Assembly (NCBI RefSeq): GCF_011369485.1
Contig: NZ_VXCA01000011.1
Span: 47,496-111,495 of the forward strand
Reading direction: 5' to 3'
Source of the DNA: Pseudomonas atagonensis
GTDB lineage: Bacteria > Pseudomonadota > Gammaproteobacteria > Pseudomonadales > Pseudomonadaceae
DNA: 64,000 bases
Made by a program: the position numbers and the translations under genes
The notes under the pieces: generated by a model
Told to the model about the DNA's origin: nothing
What the model saw: only the letters and a program-made list of their open reading frames with translations
Databases searched by the model: none
Part shown: in pieces, positions 28,176 through 36,806 of the stretch
How positions within the stretch are numbered: position 1 is the stretch's first letter
Layout of the letters: the number at the start of each line of letters is the position of its first letter

Positions 28176-29231
28176 TCAGGCGTTCTGCACCACCGCCCCA
28201 CTCTCACCTTCAACCGCCAACCACCAGGCATTCCCGCGTTGTGGTTGAGCGATGTTGAACGCTTCACCCATTTGCGGCGTGGTGATCGAAACGCTGCGCT
28301 CCCAGGCGAGCGCCAGTATCCGGTCGAACGGTTCGTGCCAGGCATGCATTGCCAGGTCGAACGTGCCGTTGTGGATCGGAAACAGCCAGCGGCCCTTGAG
28401 GTCGATGTGGGCTTGCAGGGTTTGTTCTGGTTGCATGTGCACGTGTGGCCATTCGACGTTGTAGGCGCCGGTTTCCATCAGGGTCAGATCGAAGGGGCCG
28501 AACTGTTCGCCGATGCGTTTGAAGCCGTCGAAGTAGCCGCTGTCGCCGCTAAAGAAGATTCGGGTATCGCCGTCGATCATCACCCACGAGGCCCACAGTG
28601 TGCTGTTGCCATCGAACAGACCACGGCCGGAGAAGTGCTGCGACGGCGTGGCGATAAAGCGAATGCCGGCGACCTCAGTGCCCTGCCACCAGTCGAACTG
28701 GCGGATTTTGCTGGCGTCGATGCCCCATTTGATCAGGGTGTCACCGACGCCCAGCGGAGTCAGGAAGACGTTGGTCTTGGCGGCGAGTTTGAGCACCGCG
28801 GCGTAATCGAGGTGGTCGTAATGGTTGTGCGACAGGATCACCGCTTCGATAGGCGGCAACTGGTCGATGCTGATCGGTGGCTGGTGAAAGCGCTTCGGCC
28901 CGGCCCATTGCACTGGTGAAGCACGCTCGGCGAAGACCGGATCGGTGATCCAGAACTTGTCCTGCATTTTCAGCAACAGCGTGGAATGGCCGAGGCGCCA
29001 GACACTGTGGTTGGGTGCTGCCAGCAGATCTTCCCGGCTCAGCGATTGCACCGGGATCGCCGCAGCGGGCCGGGTGTTGCGCGGTTTGTGGAAAATCATG
29101 TTCCACATGATCCGCAGCATCTTGCGCACGCCTTCGCGCTGCACCGGCGCATGGTTGCGGAACAGCCCTTGATCCTGTCGAGAGGCTTCAGGCGTGGATG
29201 TTTTATCCGGGAGGGAAACTGGATTGGCCAT
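28176..29231 (-). CDS. Metallo-beta-lactamase-fold hydrolase (NAPE-PLD / UlaG-like)
   Basis: This 351-residue protein has a zinc hydrolase core: GHSTLLLKM, DPVFAERASP, SHNHYDHLDY (the HxHxDH metal motif), TPSQHFSGR, SGDSGYFDGFK and PIHNGTFDL. The order and the DPVF...SP spacing match the NAPE-PLD-like branch, which acts on phosphodiesters or lactones. The N-terminal 60 residues include a basic amphipathic stretch (MLRIMWNMIFHKPRN) that could touch the membrane. It is divergent from a TetR regulator, with an operator-like palindrome between, so it is probably repressed by that regulator. The substrate is unknown. Confidence 0.85.
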   Translation of the reverse strand: MANPVSLPDKTSTPEASRQDQGLFRNHAPVQREGVRKMLRIMWNMIFHKPRNTRPAAAIPVQSLSREDLLAAPNHSVWRLGHSTLLLKMQDKFWITDPVFAERASPVQWAGPKRFHQPPISIDQLPPIEAVILSHNHYDHLDYAAVLKLAAKTNVFLTPLGVGDTLIKWGIDASKIRQFDWWQGTEVAGIRFIATPSQHFSGRGLFDGNSTLWASWVMIDGDTRIFFSGDSGYFDGFKRIGEQFGPFDLTLMETGAYNVEWPHVHMQPEQTLQAHIDLKGRWLFPIHNGTFDLAMHAWHEPFDRILALAWERSVSITTPQMGEAFNIAQPQRGNAWWLAVEGESGAVVQNA

Positions 29232-29354
29232 GACTGAATGACTCCAGAAACACCGTGCAATTCACGGCGTTTCACGATGGGACGATAAATGGCCAAGGCA
29301 CGCACGCATCAGCCGGACTTTCTGTTTTTTAGGTTGCGTGGATTAACGCAACAT

Positions 29355-29370
29355 TACACTGGTCGGTGTA
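29355..29370. promoter_or_regulatory. Palindromic operator for the TetR-type regulator
   Basis: TACAC-TGGTCG-GTGTA is a perfect 5-bp-arm inverted repeat in the 216-base gap between the metallo-hydrolase and TetR genes. It has the length and TGGTCGGT core typical of TetR-family operators. Confidence 0.55.
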
Positions 29371-29447
29371 GTTTCTAGGTTGCAGCAAAGCTGCCGACAA
29401 GTAAACTGCCAAGTGTAATTTCAATCTTTTCCTGCCGAAGCGTACTT

Positions 29448-30056
29448 ATGACAGCTCCACAGCGCCTCACCGACCGCAAACGCGAAGCCATCATTCAGGC
29501 GTCGATTGCCGAATTTCGTGCCAATGGTTTCGAAATCACCAGCATGGACAAAATCGCCGCCACCGCCGGGGTGTCGAAGCGCACGGTGTACAACCATTTC
29601 CCCAGCAAGGAAGAACTTTTCGCCGAAATTCTCAACCAGTTGTGGGCGCGAATCAGCGCAGAGCAGTCGGTGTCCTATAGCCCTGACCAACCGCTGCGCG
29701 ATCAATTGCGGCAGATGCTGCAGGCCAAGGTGCAGATGATGGCGGACGAAAACTTTCTGACGCTGGCACGGGTGGCGATTGCGGCGACGATTCACTCCCC
29801 TGAGCGCGCGCAAAACATGGTCGAGCGCATGGGTGAGCGCGAGGAGGCAATGACCGTGTGGATCCGCGCCGCGCAGGCCGATGGCAGGCTGAAACCGGTC
29901 GATCCTGAGTTTGCCGCGCATCAGGTACAGGGCTTGCTGAAGACTTTTGGCTTCTGGCCGCAAATGTCGATGGGCCGTGCAGCCCTCGATGCCGAGATGC
30001 AGACCACCGTCGTGGAGTCGGCGCTGGAAATGTTTCTGGCGCACTACCAGCTCTGA
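29448..30056 (+). CDS. TetR-family transcriptional regulator
   Basis: This 202-residue repressor has the N-terminal HTH from about residue 10 to 56 (REAIIQASIAEFRANGF, SMDKIAATAGVSKRTVYNHF, KEELFAEI) and a helical ligand-binding C-terminal domain of the AefR-like type. The start is MTAPQRLTDRKRE. It is divergent from the metallo-hydrolase; the intergenic palindrome suggests it regulates both genes. The ligand is unknown. Confidence 0.9.
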   Translation: MTAPQRLTDRKREAIIQASIAEFRANGFEITSMDKIAATAGVSKRTVYNHFPSKEELFAEILNQLWARISAEQSVSYSPDQPLRDQLRQMLQAKVQMMADENFLTLARVAIAATIHSPERAQNMVERMGEREEAMTVWIRAAQADGRLKPVDPEFAAHQVQGLLKTFGFWPQMSMGRAALDAEMQTTVVESALEMFLAHYQL

Positions 30057-30126
30057 AACGCCGTTCTCCTGCGCGTCTCACCGATTAAATGGCTCGGAAG
30101 GACACTGATTATTCCCGTTGGAATAA

Positions 30127-31278
30127 ATGACAATGTCCGACAATTGGCCGACGGACGGTCTGCCTGAGGAAAATACTGCAAAGTATTTCAGGATGAATTT
30201 CGCGCAGGACATCATGGAAAACCAACGCGGCAAGGGTTTGTCATTCGCCAGACGCATTTACCTGCCAAGGGCTATCGGGCTGGGCGTCGGTTTTTTCAGC
30301 GTGGCTGCAGCGCTGTATCCGTTGAACATGCCAGCCTGGCTCTGGGTGTTGCTGGTATTTAACGGTTTTCTCTGGCCGCATCTGGCGTTTCAAGTGTCGA
30401 CCCGCTCGGCATTCCCCTATCAGGCCGAGCGCCGCAATCTCTTGTACGACTCGTTGTGTGGCGGGTTCTGGACAGCGTGTTTCCAGTTCAACCCGCTGAC
30501 CGCCGTGACCATTCTGTCGATGATGACCATGAACAACGTCGCCGCCGGTGGCCGTCGCCTGTTCATCTTCGGCGCCCTCGCCCAAGTCGCCGGCGTCTTG
30601 CTTGGCGGACTGCTGTTCGGTTTCAAATTCAGCCTGAGCATGACCCAAACCCAGGTCTGGGCCTGCCTGCCGATGCTGACCCTTTATCCCCTCGCGCTCG
30701 GGATGGTCTGTTACCAGTTGGCAATCAAACTGGCTCAACACAAACGCGCCCTGAGTGCACTGAGCCGCACCGACAGCCTGACGGGACTGCTCAATCACGG
30801 CGCCTGGAAAGACCTGCTGCACCTGAAGTTCCAGCAGTGCCGCCAGCACAATACCAACGCCATTCTGGCGCTGATCGATATCGATCATTTCAAAGTGATC
30901 AACGACAGTTACGGCCACATCGTCGGTGATGCCGTGCTGCAACAACTGAGTCGCGAGCTCAAACGCCTGCTCGATGAATACGAAATGGCCGGGCGCTACG
31001 GAGGGGATGAGTTCTGCGTGATTCTGCCGAATCTGCCGCTGAGCAAAGCCGAAGCCTTGATGGAGCAACTGCGTCAGGCATTGGACCAATACCGTCATGC
31101 CGATGTGCCGCAATTGCGGGTCAGCCTGAGCATTGGACTGGCGCGTTTTCAGTCGTCCTACAGCGATGCGATTGCCTGGCTGGATGATGCCGACAAAGCG
31201 CTGTACACCGCCAAACACACCGGTCGCAACACCATCAGCGTGGCGCTGAATCACTCGGCGACAGGTGCCGGTATTTAG
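30127..31278 (+). CDS. MASE2-GGDEF diguanylate cyclase (AdrA/DgcC-like)
   Basis: This 383-residue membrane protein has a MASE2-type N-terminal sensor with about five helices (residues about 40-200), including FARRIYLPRAIGLGVG and SMMTMNNVAAGGRRLF. A GGDEF domain follows (RTDSLTGLLNHGAWKD, ALIDIDHFKVINDSYGH, the active site AGRYGGDEFCVILP). The GGDEF signature is intact, so it should make c-di-GMP. The allosteric RxxD that normally sits five residues before GGDEF is absent, so product inhibition may be missing. A second ATG at codon 3 is an equally good start. It is the best match to E. coli AdrA/DgcC by layout, and stands alone. Confidence 0.88.
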   Translation: MTMSDNWPTDGLPEENTAKYFRMNFAQDIMENQRGKGLSFARRIYLPRAIGLGVGFFSVAAALYPLNMPAWLWVLLVFNGFLWPHLAFQVSTRSAFPYQAERRNLLYDSLCGGFWTACFQFNPLTAVTILSMMTMNNVAAGGRRLFIFGALAQVAGVLLGGLLFGFKFSLSMTQTQVWACLPMLTLYPLALGMVCYQLAIKLAQHKRALSALSRTDSLTGLLNHGAWKDLLHLKFQQCRQHNTNAILALIDIDHFKVINDSYGHIVGDAVLQQLSRELKRLLDEYEMAGRYGGDEFCVILPNLPLSKAEALMEQLRQALDQYRHADVPQLRVSLSIGLARFQSSYSDAIAWLDDADKALYTAKHTGRNTISVALNHSATGAGI

Positions 31279-31288
31279 CCCCAGCCGA

Positions 31289-32167
31289 TCATGGCAATCG
31301 CAGTGCTCGCCCCAATTCATCGAACAGCGTGACCACCGAGCGCAATGCCCGGCAATCCGGGCGAGTCAGCAGCCACAACGCCGTATCGCAACCTTGCAAC
31401 GGCTCACTCAGCGGCTGCAGCCCTTCATTGATCAGGAAGTCCGGCAACGCCGCCACCCCCATCCCGGCACGCACCAGTTCGGTGACCGACAGCATGCTGT
31501 TGCAACGATAACCCGGCGTAACGCCCGGCAACTGCTGACGACGCCAGGCGATGGTCGGGTGATCGGGCAGAAAGTCATCCGGGGCGATCCACGTGAGGGC
31601 GGCCTGATCCGCCGGATCATGCTTTTGCAGATAACGCTGACTGCCGCAGACCCGGTAGGAAATCTTCGCCAATTGTCGTCCGACCAGATGTTCCGGAGGC
31701 GTGCGCGTCAGGCGCAGGGCGATGTCGGCGTCGCGACGGCTGAGGTTGGCGAAATCGTTGGAAGTGCTCAGTTCGATAGTCAATGCCGGGTAGTTCGGCA
31801 TGAATTGCGCCAGTGCCGGCAACAGCAAACCTTGCAACACCGAATCGGTGCAGGTCAGGCGCACCGTGCCGCTGATCACTTCGCCGCCCTGCTCCACGCC
31901 GATACGTGCGGCGTCCAGCGCCTGCTCGGCGCGTTCTGCCTGTTCGGCGAGGGTTTGCGCGAGTGTGGTCGGCAGGTAACCGGCACGGCTTTTTTCGAAC
32001 AGTTGCTGGCCGAGGGCGGCCTCTAGCCGGCGCACCGCGCGGAACACCGTCGACACGTCTACTTTTAACAGCTGCGATGCCCGGGCCAGAGAGCCGCCGC
32101 GCACCAAGGCGAGGATCAGAGCGAGGTCAGGGTAGTCGAGCCGATAGTGCGTCGCTGCATTGATCAC
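31289..32167 (-). CDS. LysR-family transcriptional regulator
   Basis: A regulator of 292 residues when started at the GTG at 32167. The HTH is DLALILALVRGGSLARASQLLKVDVSTVFRAVRRLE, followed by a periplasmic-binding-type effector domain with VRLTCTDSVLQGLLLP and MGVAALPDFL. The open frame continues far upstream, but that part overlaps the divergent gene and the operator repeats, so I reject it; an ATG at 32236 remains possible. It is divergent from the amidotransferase-like gene at 32273 and probably controls it and the ABM monooxygenase. Confidence 0.85.
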   Translation of the reverse strand: MINAATHYRLDYPDLALILALVRGGSLARASQLLKVDVSTVFRAVRRLEAALGQQLFEKSRAGYLPTTLAQTLAEQAERAEQALDAARIGVEQGGEVISGTVRLTCTDSVLQGLLLPALAQFMPNYPALTIELSTSNDFANLSRRDADIALRLTRTPPEHLVGRQLAKISYRVCGSQRYLQKHDPADQAALTWIAPDDFLPDHPTIAWRRQQLPGVTPGYRCNSMLSVTELVRAGMGVAALPDFLINEGLQPLSEPLQGCDTALWLLTRPDCRALRSVVTLFDELGRALRLP

Positions 32168-32176
32168 TTGGGGAAA

Positions 32177-32212
32177 CGCCAATATTGAGTGCGTGAACGC
32201 CAATCTATAGTG
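32177..32212. promoter_or_regulatory. Direct-repeat operator, period 21 bases
   Basis: CGCCAATATTGAGTG (32177-32191) and CGCCAATCTATAGTG (32198-32212) are direct repeats spaced two helical turns apart in the divergent promoter region. Such an arrangement suits a LysR tetramer. Confidence 0.6.
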
Positions 32213-32272
32213 AGCGCCAGCCACGGACAATCGCATTCTTGCGACAACACACCACAGCAGAAAGGAAATCCC

Positions 32273-32974
32273 ATGGACGCCATTTCCATCGCCCTGATCG
32301 GCGATTACGACCCGCAAGTGACCGCGCACCAGGCCATTCCCGTGGCCCTTGGTCGGGTGGCAGAACACCTCGGCCGCCCTCTTGTTTTCAAATGGCTGGG
32401 CACCGATCAGATCGACGCTAACACCGAGCTGACAGCATTCGACGGCTTCTGGTGCGTCCCGGCCAGCCCCTACAAAAGTGAAGCCGGTGCGCTGCGGGCG
32501 ATCCGTTTTGCCCGCGAGCAACTGCGTCCTTTCCTCGGTACCTGCGGCGGTTTTCAGCATGCGGTGCTGGAATTTTCCCGCAACGTATTGGGCTGGGCCG
32601 ACGCAGAACATGGCGAAACCTCGCCAGACTCAAAAAGAGCGGTGCTCACGCCGCTGACCTGTTCGCTGGTCGAAGCCATGGACAGCATTCATCTGGTGGC
32701 CGGTTCGTTGATCGCCCAAGCGTACGAAACGTCCGAGATTCGTGAAGGTTATCGCTGCCGCTTCGGGGTGAATCCGCAGTTCGAACGTGAATTTTTAAAC
32801 AATCGGCTACAGGCCGTGGGTCATGATTCGACGGGGGACTTGCGGGCGATTGAGTTGGAGGGGCATCCGTTTTTCGTCGCCACGCTGTTTCAGCCTGAAC
32901 GCGCAGCGCTCAAGGGCCAGACACCACCGCTGGTGCGGGCGTTTGTCAAAGCGTGTGCGGAGCAATGCCGATGA
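32273..32974 (+). CDS. CTP synthase C-terminal-region-related (seleno)protein family, cysteine form
   Basis: This 233-residue protein resembles the glutamine amidotransferase half of CTP synthase. The nucleophile elbow is FLGTCGGFQHAVLE with C91; some family members have selenocysteine here, but this gene has an ordinary Cys codon. The usual catalytic His in FHPE is replaced (LFQPE, Q207), so normal glutaminase activity is doubtful. The N-terminal part (IALIGDYDPQVTAHQAIP) matches the family. A good AAAGGAAA site precedes the ATG. The next gene overlaps by ATGA, and the LysR regulator is divergent. Function of the family is unknown. Confidence 0.82.
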   Translation: MDAISIALIGDYDPQVTAHQAIPVALGRVAEHLGRPLVFKWLGTDQIDANTELTAFDGFWCVPASPYKSEAGALRAIRFAREQLRPFLGTCGGFQHAVLEFSRNVLGWADAEHGETSPDSKRAVLTPLTCSLVEAMDSIHLVAGSLIAQAYETSEIREGYRCRFGVNPQFEREFLNNRLQAVGHDSTGDLRAIELEGHPFFVATLFQPERAALKGQTPPLVRAFVKACAEQCR

Positions 32975-33285
32975 AGCCGAATACCGATTGCTTCGCGGTC
33001 ATTTTCACCTCGACCCGTACCGAGGGTGACAACGGTTACGCCGCGGCCTCCGAGCGCATGATGGAACTGGTCAGCCAGCAGCCGGGGTTTCTCGGCATTG
33101 ATTCGATTCGCGGGGCTGATGGTGTGGGGATCACTGTGTCGTACTGGGACAGTGAGTCGGCAATTCTGGCGTGGCGCAACCATCCCGAGCACCGGGTGAT
33201 TCAGAAGCGCGGCCGGGATGTCTGGTATTCGGCGTTTCAGACGCGGGTGTGTCGGGTTGAGCGCGAGTATCGCTTCGGTCATTGA
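32971..33285 (+). CDS. Antibiotic-biosynthesis-monooxygenase (ABM) fold protein
   Basis: This 104-residue single-domain protein of the dimeric alpha/beta barrel class has CFAVIFTSTRT, MMELVSQQPGFLGIDSIRG, VSYWDSESAILAWRNHPEHRVIQKRG and the final strand. ABM-fold proteins act as heme or quinone monooxygenases or as simple decarboxylases. The start overlaps the stop of the upstream gene as ATGA, so the two are probably cotranslated. Confidence 0.85.
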   Translation: MKPNTDCFAVIFTSTRTEGDNGYAAASERMMELVSQQPGFLGIDSIRGADGVGITVSYWDSESAILAWRNHPEHRVIQKRGRDVWYSAFQTRVCRVEREYRFGH

Positions 33286-33309
33286 GTGCGATGGCGCGCA
33301 GTAGGCCGT

Positions 33310-33377
33310 CTTCGCGAGCAAGCCCGCTTCCGCAGGGGAACGCATTCCAGAATGTGGAAACGAGCCTGCTCGCGAAG
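33310..33377. repeat. Degenerate paired REP doublet
   Basis: CTTCGCGAGCAAGCCCGCTT and the inverted ACGAGCCTGCTCGCGAAG are diverged copies of the GTGGGAGCGGGCTTGCTCGCGA family with a shortened spacer. Confidence 0.75.
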
Positions 33378-33403
33378 AGGCTCCGACAGTCACTGCAAAA
33401 ACT

Positions 33404-33730
33404 TCAGCCCCGCACCAGACTGCGCACCGCCACAATCTCCGGCACTTCAACCTTGCTCATATAAACCCGCAACGGCTCGGTGATGTTGATCCGGTCATCA
33501 ATATTCTGATCCAGCAACAACTGGATCAACTCACGCTTAAGGGTCATGGTCGTGTCCGACGCCTGCGCCCAGACAAATTCGCTGGTGGGGATGATGCCGT
33601 CATCGGCCACGTCCATGCCGAACGAATCTTCGCTGAAGCGCACGATGTAGTGGCCGGTCTTGCGATTGAGGCCGACAAAACCCTTGAGGTCGTCGGCGGC
33701 CTGGCAGATGAGTTGAGAGGTGATGCGCAT
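33404..33730 (-). CDS. DUF2025-like conserved Pseudomonas protein
   Basis: This 108-residue cytoplasmic protein opens MRITSQLICQAADDLKGFVG. The motifs NRKTGHYIVRFSEDSFGMDVADDGIIPTSEFVW and LKRELIQLLLDQNIDDRINI match what I recall of the DUF2025 family, known only from Pseudomonas and relatives and without an assigned function. The start is set at MRITSQ, four codons into the longest frame. It is divergent from glpQ. Confidence 0.7.
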   Translation of the reverse strand: MRITSQLICQAADDLKGFVGLNRKTGHYIVRFSEDSFGMDVADDGIIPTSEFVWAQASDTTMTLKRELIQLLLDQNIDDRINITEPLRVYMSKVEVPEIVAVRSLVRG

Positions 33731-33953
33731 GGTAAACCTCACGAAATGTTGATCGATGGTTTACACGCAGGGCGAATCAGTGGGCGCGCCCTCTGCCGGG
33801 GCGTCTGCTGAGGGCAAGCGTACTGCAAACAGCGCCACAAAAGTGCAGGAAAAATCGCTTTTAATACGTTTATGTCGGTCTGGCGATAGCACGCAATCGA
33901 TTCAGTTGTTAAAAGGTACGTCTTTGAAAATGCCCTGCGAAAGGAACTCGAAC

Positions 33954-35072
33954 ATGCCCGCCACTTTCACCAAAAGCGCCCTCATGCTGAGCCTGATGCT
34001 CGGTTTCGGTCAGGCGCACGCCGCCGATATCGATGCGCTGGCCGCCGCCCACGGCATTCCGCACCCGGCGGTCATCGCCCACCGTGGCGCGTCGTTCGAT
34101 GCTCCGGAATCCACCGCCGCCTCCTACAAACTGGCACGCGACCTGGGCGCCGATTACCTGGAAATGGACCTGCAACGCAGCAAGGACGGCGTGTTGTTCG
34201 CCCTGCATGACAACAACCTGCAGCGCACCACCGACGTCGCGAGCAAGTTCCCGGAGCGCAAGGACAGCCCGGCCACAGCATTCACCATGGCCGAACTGAA
34301 AACCCTCGACGCCGGCAGCTGGTACAACAAGGCTTACCCGGATCGCGCGCGTGCGTCCTTCGCCGGGCTGAAAATCCTCACCCTCGATGAAATCATCGAC
34401 ATCGCCCAGGCCAACCCGCAACACAAACCGGGCCTGTACATCGAGACCAAAGAACCGCAACTGTTCCCTGGCATCGAACACGACCTGAAAGAAAAACTGC
34501 AGGATCGCGGCTGGCTGAGCCCGGCCGGTTCGAAACTGGCCAAGAGCGAGCTGGGTGTCGGTCAGGGCAAAGGCAAGGTGATCCTGCAGACCTTCGAGAA
34601 GAACAGCCTCGAACTGCTGCAAAAGGAAATGCCGCAAGTGCCGAAAATCCTCCTGCTGTGGGTTGGCGAAGGCAGCATTGAACCTAAATCGAACGTAACG
34701 TTTGCCGAGTCGGGCGAGAAGGACAAGAACGCGTTCTACGGCAAGCAGGAGCCGAAATCCGAAGCTGAATTCAAGCAGTGGATCGACTACGCCAAGGCGC
34801 AAGGTGCGATCGGCACCGGTCCTTCGGCGAAGTTGACCAAGGGCGGCGACCAGAGTTATTCGGATCTGGTGCAACCGTGGATGAACAAATACACCCACGA
34901 TCAGGGTCTGCTGGTGCACGTCTACACCGTCGATGAGCCGGTGGACTTCGAGAAAGTCATGGCCGCCGGCGTGGACGGCATCTTCACCAACCGCGCCAGC
35001 GAACTGTTGAAATTCTATAAACGCCCGGCCGCCGTCAGTGTCGATCAGGTGTTGAAGAACAACGGTTTCTGA
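33954..35072 (+). CDS. glpQ: Periplasmic glycerophosphodiester phosphodiesterase
   Basis: This 372-residue enzyme hydrolyses glycerophosphodiesters to glycerol-3-phosphate and an alcohol. It has a signal peptide (MPATFTKSALMLSLMLGFG, cleaved at AHAAD). The TIM-barrel catalytic motifs are VIAHRGASFDAPEST, DYLEMDLQRSKDGVLFALHD and later VYTVDEPVDFEKVMAAGVDGIFTN. The start follows AAAGGAACTCGAAC; a frame 66 codons longer is rejected because of the signal peptide. An AraC regulator begins immediately after its stop. Confidence 0.93.
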   Translation: MPATFTKSALMLSLMLGFGQAHAADIDALAAAHGIPHPAVIAHRGASFDAPESTAASYKLARDLGADYLEMDLQRSKDGVLFALHDNNLQRTTDVASKFPERKDSPATAFTMAELKTLDAGSWYNKAYPDRARASFAGLKILTLDEIIDIAQANPQHKPGLYIETKEPQLFPGIEHDLKEKLQDRGWLSPAGSKLAKSELGVGQGKGKVILQTFEKNSLELLQKEMPQVPKILLLWVGEGSIEPKSNVTFAESGEKDKNAFYGKQEPKSEAEFKQWIDYAKAQGAIGTGPSAKLTKGGDQSYSDLVQPWMNKYTHDQGLLVHVYTVDEPVDFEKVMAAGVDGIFTNRASELLKFYKRPAAVSVDQVLKNNGF

Positions 35073-35756
35073 GTGACCGCACACACCGAGTGGACAGGCC
35101 GCCTCTGGCTGGGGCGCGACTATGGCCTGATCCACGGAGTGTCGGGGCGCACCGCGCCCCATTGCCACTATGCCCACCAGATTATCCTTGCCCCCGAGCG
35201 ACCGGCGACGGTGTTGCTCGAGGGTGAAGTCGTCAGCGCCTCGCGGCTGTTGATTGTCTCAAACGTGCGCCATGCGATTGTTGAAGCGCCGGATCCGCTG
35301 TTCACCGTTTACGCCGAACCGTTGATGTTTGCAGCAGACACGTTGCGTGATGCGTTGTTTAACGCCGAACTGACGTTGCCCGAGCTTCATCGGGCGATAT
35401 GCCAATGCCCGCGTCGTTCGCTGAGTGACTCGCGCATCGAACGTGCACTGGCCGCAGTGGACGCATCGCTGTCCGATAAGGTCGCCGCCCGCGCCGTCGC
35501 CGACACGGCGAATCTGTCCCTGAGTCAGTTGCAGCGACTGTTGGTCAGCCAGGTTGGTTTGCCAGTGCGCAGGCTGGTGTTGTGGCGGCGTCTGCGCAGG
35601 GCGATGGCGGCGATTCTGGCCGGTGACCCGGTCACCCTCGCGGCACACTCCGCCGGATTTGCCGATTCGGCGCACTTCTCGCGCAGCTTGAAAAAACTCT
35701 TCGGTGTCACCGCGCGCCAGGCCTTGCAGCACATCGAACTGAAACTGCTCGACTGA
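35073..35756 (+). CDS. AraC-family regulator, directly after glpQ
   Basis: This 227-residue protein starts at a GTG touching the glpQ stop (TGA-GTG), so it is probably coexpressed. The N-terminal half is a short cupin-like sensor (APHCHYAHQIILAPE). The C-terminal half holds the AraC HTH pair (ARAVADTANLSLSQLQRLLVSQ, VTLAAHSAGFADSAHFSRSL, FGVTARQ). Its targets are unknown; the convergent hydroxylase gene begins two bases after its stop on the other strand. Confidence 0.83.
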   Translation: MTAHTEWTGRLWLGRDYGLIHGVSGRTAPHCHYAHQIILAPERPATVLLEGEVVSASRLLIVSNVRHAIVEAPDPLFTVYAEPLMFAADTLRDALFNAELTLPELHRAICQCPRRSLSDSRIERALAAVDASLSDKVAARAVADTANLSLSQLQRLLVSQVGLPVRRLVLWRRLRRAMAAILAGDPVTLAAHSAGFADSAHFSRSLKKLFGVTARQALQHIELKLLD

Positions 35757-35757
35757 G

Positions 35758-36636
35758 TCAGCGGCGCAGCGCGTCGGGCACGTGTGGTTCGCGACTCAAC
35801 CTCACCGCTGCGAACGGATAAAACAATTGCCCCACATAGTCGCGGGGGAAATCCGGGCGGTTGCCAATCCCCAGATCGCCTTGGCCGATGCGGTAATCCT
35901 CGGTGTAGAAACCGGTACCCGACAGCCAGTCCCACACGGTGAAGAACAACCCGAAATTAACGTCGCCGGCGCGGCCATATTTCATGTGATGGAAACGATG
36001 CAGCGGCGCCCAGGCGAAAATCCAGCGCAGAAATCCGAGGCGCATATCGACATTCGAATGCTGCAACAACAGTTGAATCGCGATGGCGAACGCCAACAGC
36101 GCCGCAACCGGTGAAGGGATGCCGAGCACCAGCAACGGCAACAGCCCCGCCGAGGCTTCGAGCAGTTGATGCAATGGATGCTTCATCAATCCGTTGAAAC
36201 CGTATAAGCGTTCAACACTGTGATGCACGGCGTGTAATCGCCACAGCCACGACACGCGATGGCTGGCGTAATGCATCAGGCTGATACCGGCGTCGGCGAT
36301 GAATATCGCCATTCCCAATTGCAACCACAACGGCCAGCCCCTGGGCCAGACACCTTCAATCGCCAGCAGCGTGACCAGACCCGGCAACGCGAGTAAACCC
36401 AGTGCACTCAACGCTTCGTTGACCAGCGCATGGCAGATGTCACGCCTGCGATCACCGGCCGGAAGATTACAAAACGCCTCATACGGCATCGCCCACTCTG
36501 CTGCGAACGACACCGCCAACGCGGCGAGAAACAGCGGCAACAACCACAGCGTCGACAGCTCGGCGAGCCACAACCCGCCCGCGATAAACCCGCCCCAGAA
36601 CAGCGGCGCGTACAACCCGGTCATCAATCGTTTCAT
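35758..36636 (-). CDS. Sterol desaturase / fatty acid hydroxylase family membrane protein
   Basis: This 292-residue integral membrane di-iron enzyme shows the three His clusters of the superfamily: HYASHR, HAVHH and HRFHH, plus a HSNVD motif. Hydrophobic helices come first (GLYAPLFWGGFIAGGLWLAEL and others). It probably hydroxylates an acyl or isoprenoid chain. The start MKRLMTGL has GGGAGGTGAAC just upstream and replaces a frame 23 codons longer. Confidence 0.88.
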   Translation of the reverse strand: MKRLMTGLYAPLFWGGFIAGGLWLAELSTLWLLPLFLAALAVSFAAEWAMPYEAFCNLPAGDRRRDICHALVNEALSALGLLALPGLVTLLAIEGVWPRGWPLWLQLGMAIFIADAGISLMHYASHRVSWLWRLHAVHHSVERLYGFNGLMKHPLHQLLEASAGLLPLLVLGIPSPVAALLAFAIAIQLLLQHSNVDMRLGFLRWIFAWAPLHRFHHMKYGRAGDVNFGLFFTVWDWLSGTGFYTEDYRIGQGDLGIGNRPDFPRDYVGQLFYPFAAVRLSREPHVPDALRR

Positions 36637-36806
36637 GTTCACCTCCCTTGATCGAAGGCAGAGCATGAAAGGTTGCGGCTTGCGGCAATTGAACAAACGA
36701 CGCAAACCGCCGAGGCGAGATTAAGGGTGAGTTAAGTTGCGGTGATTAATCTGAACCCACTGAAACAGCACATCCGCTTAGATAAACACCCAAAAGGATT
36801 GAACCG

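Noticed and set aside
31289..32611. 440-codon frame for the LysR gene at 31289
   Set aside because: The first 148 codons overlap the divergent amidotransferase gene and the operator repeats; a start at 32167 gives the normal family length.
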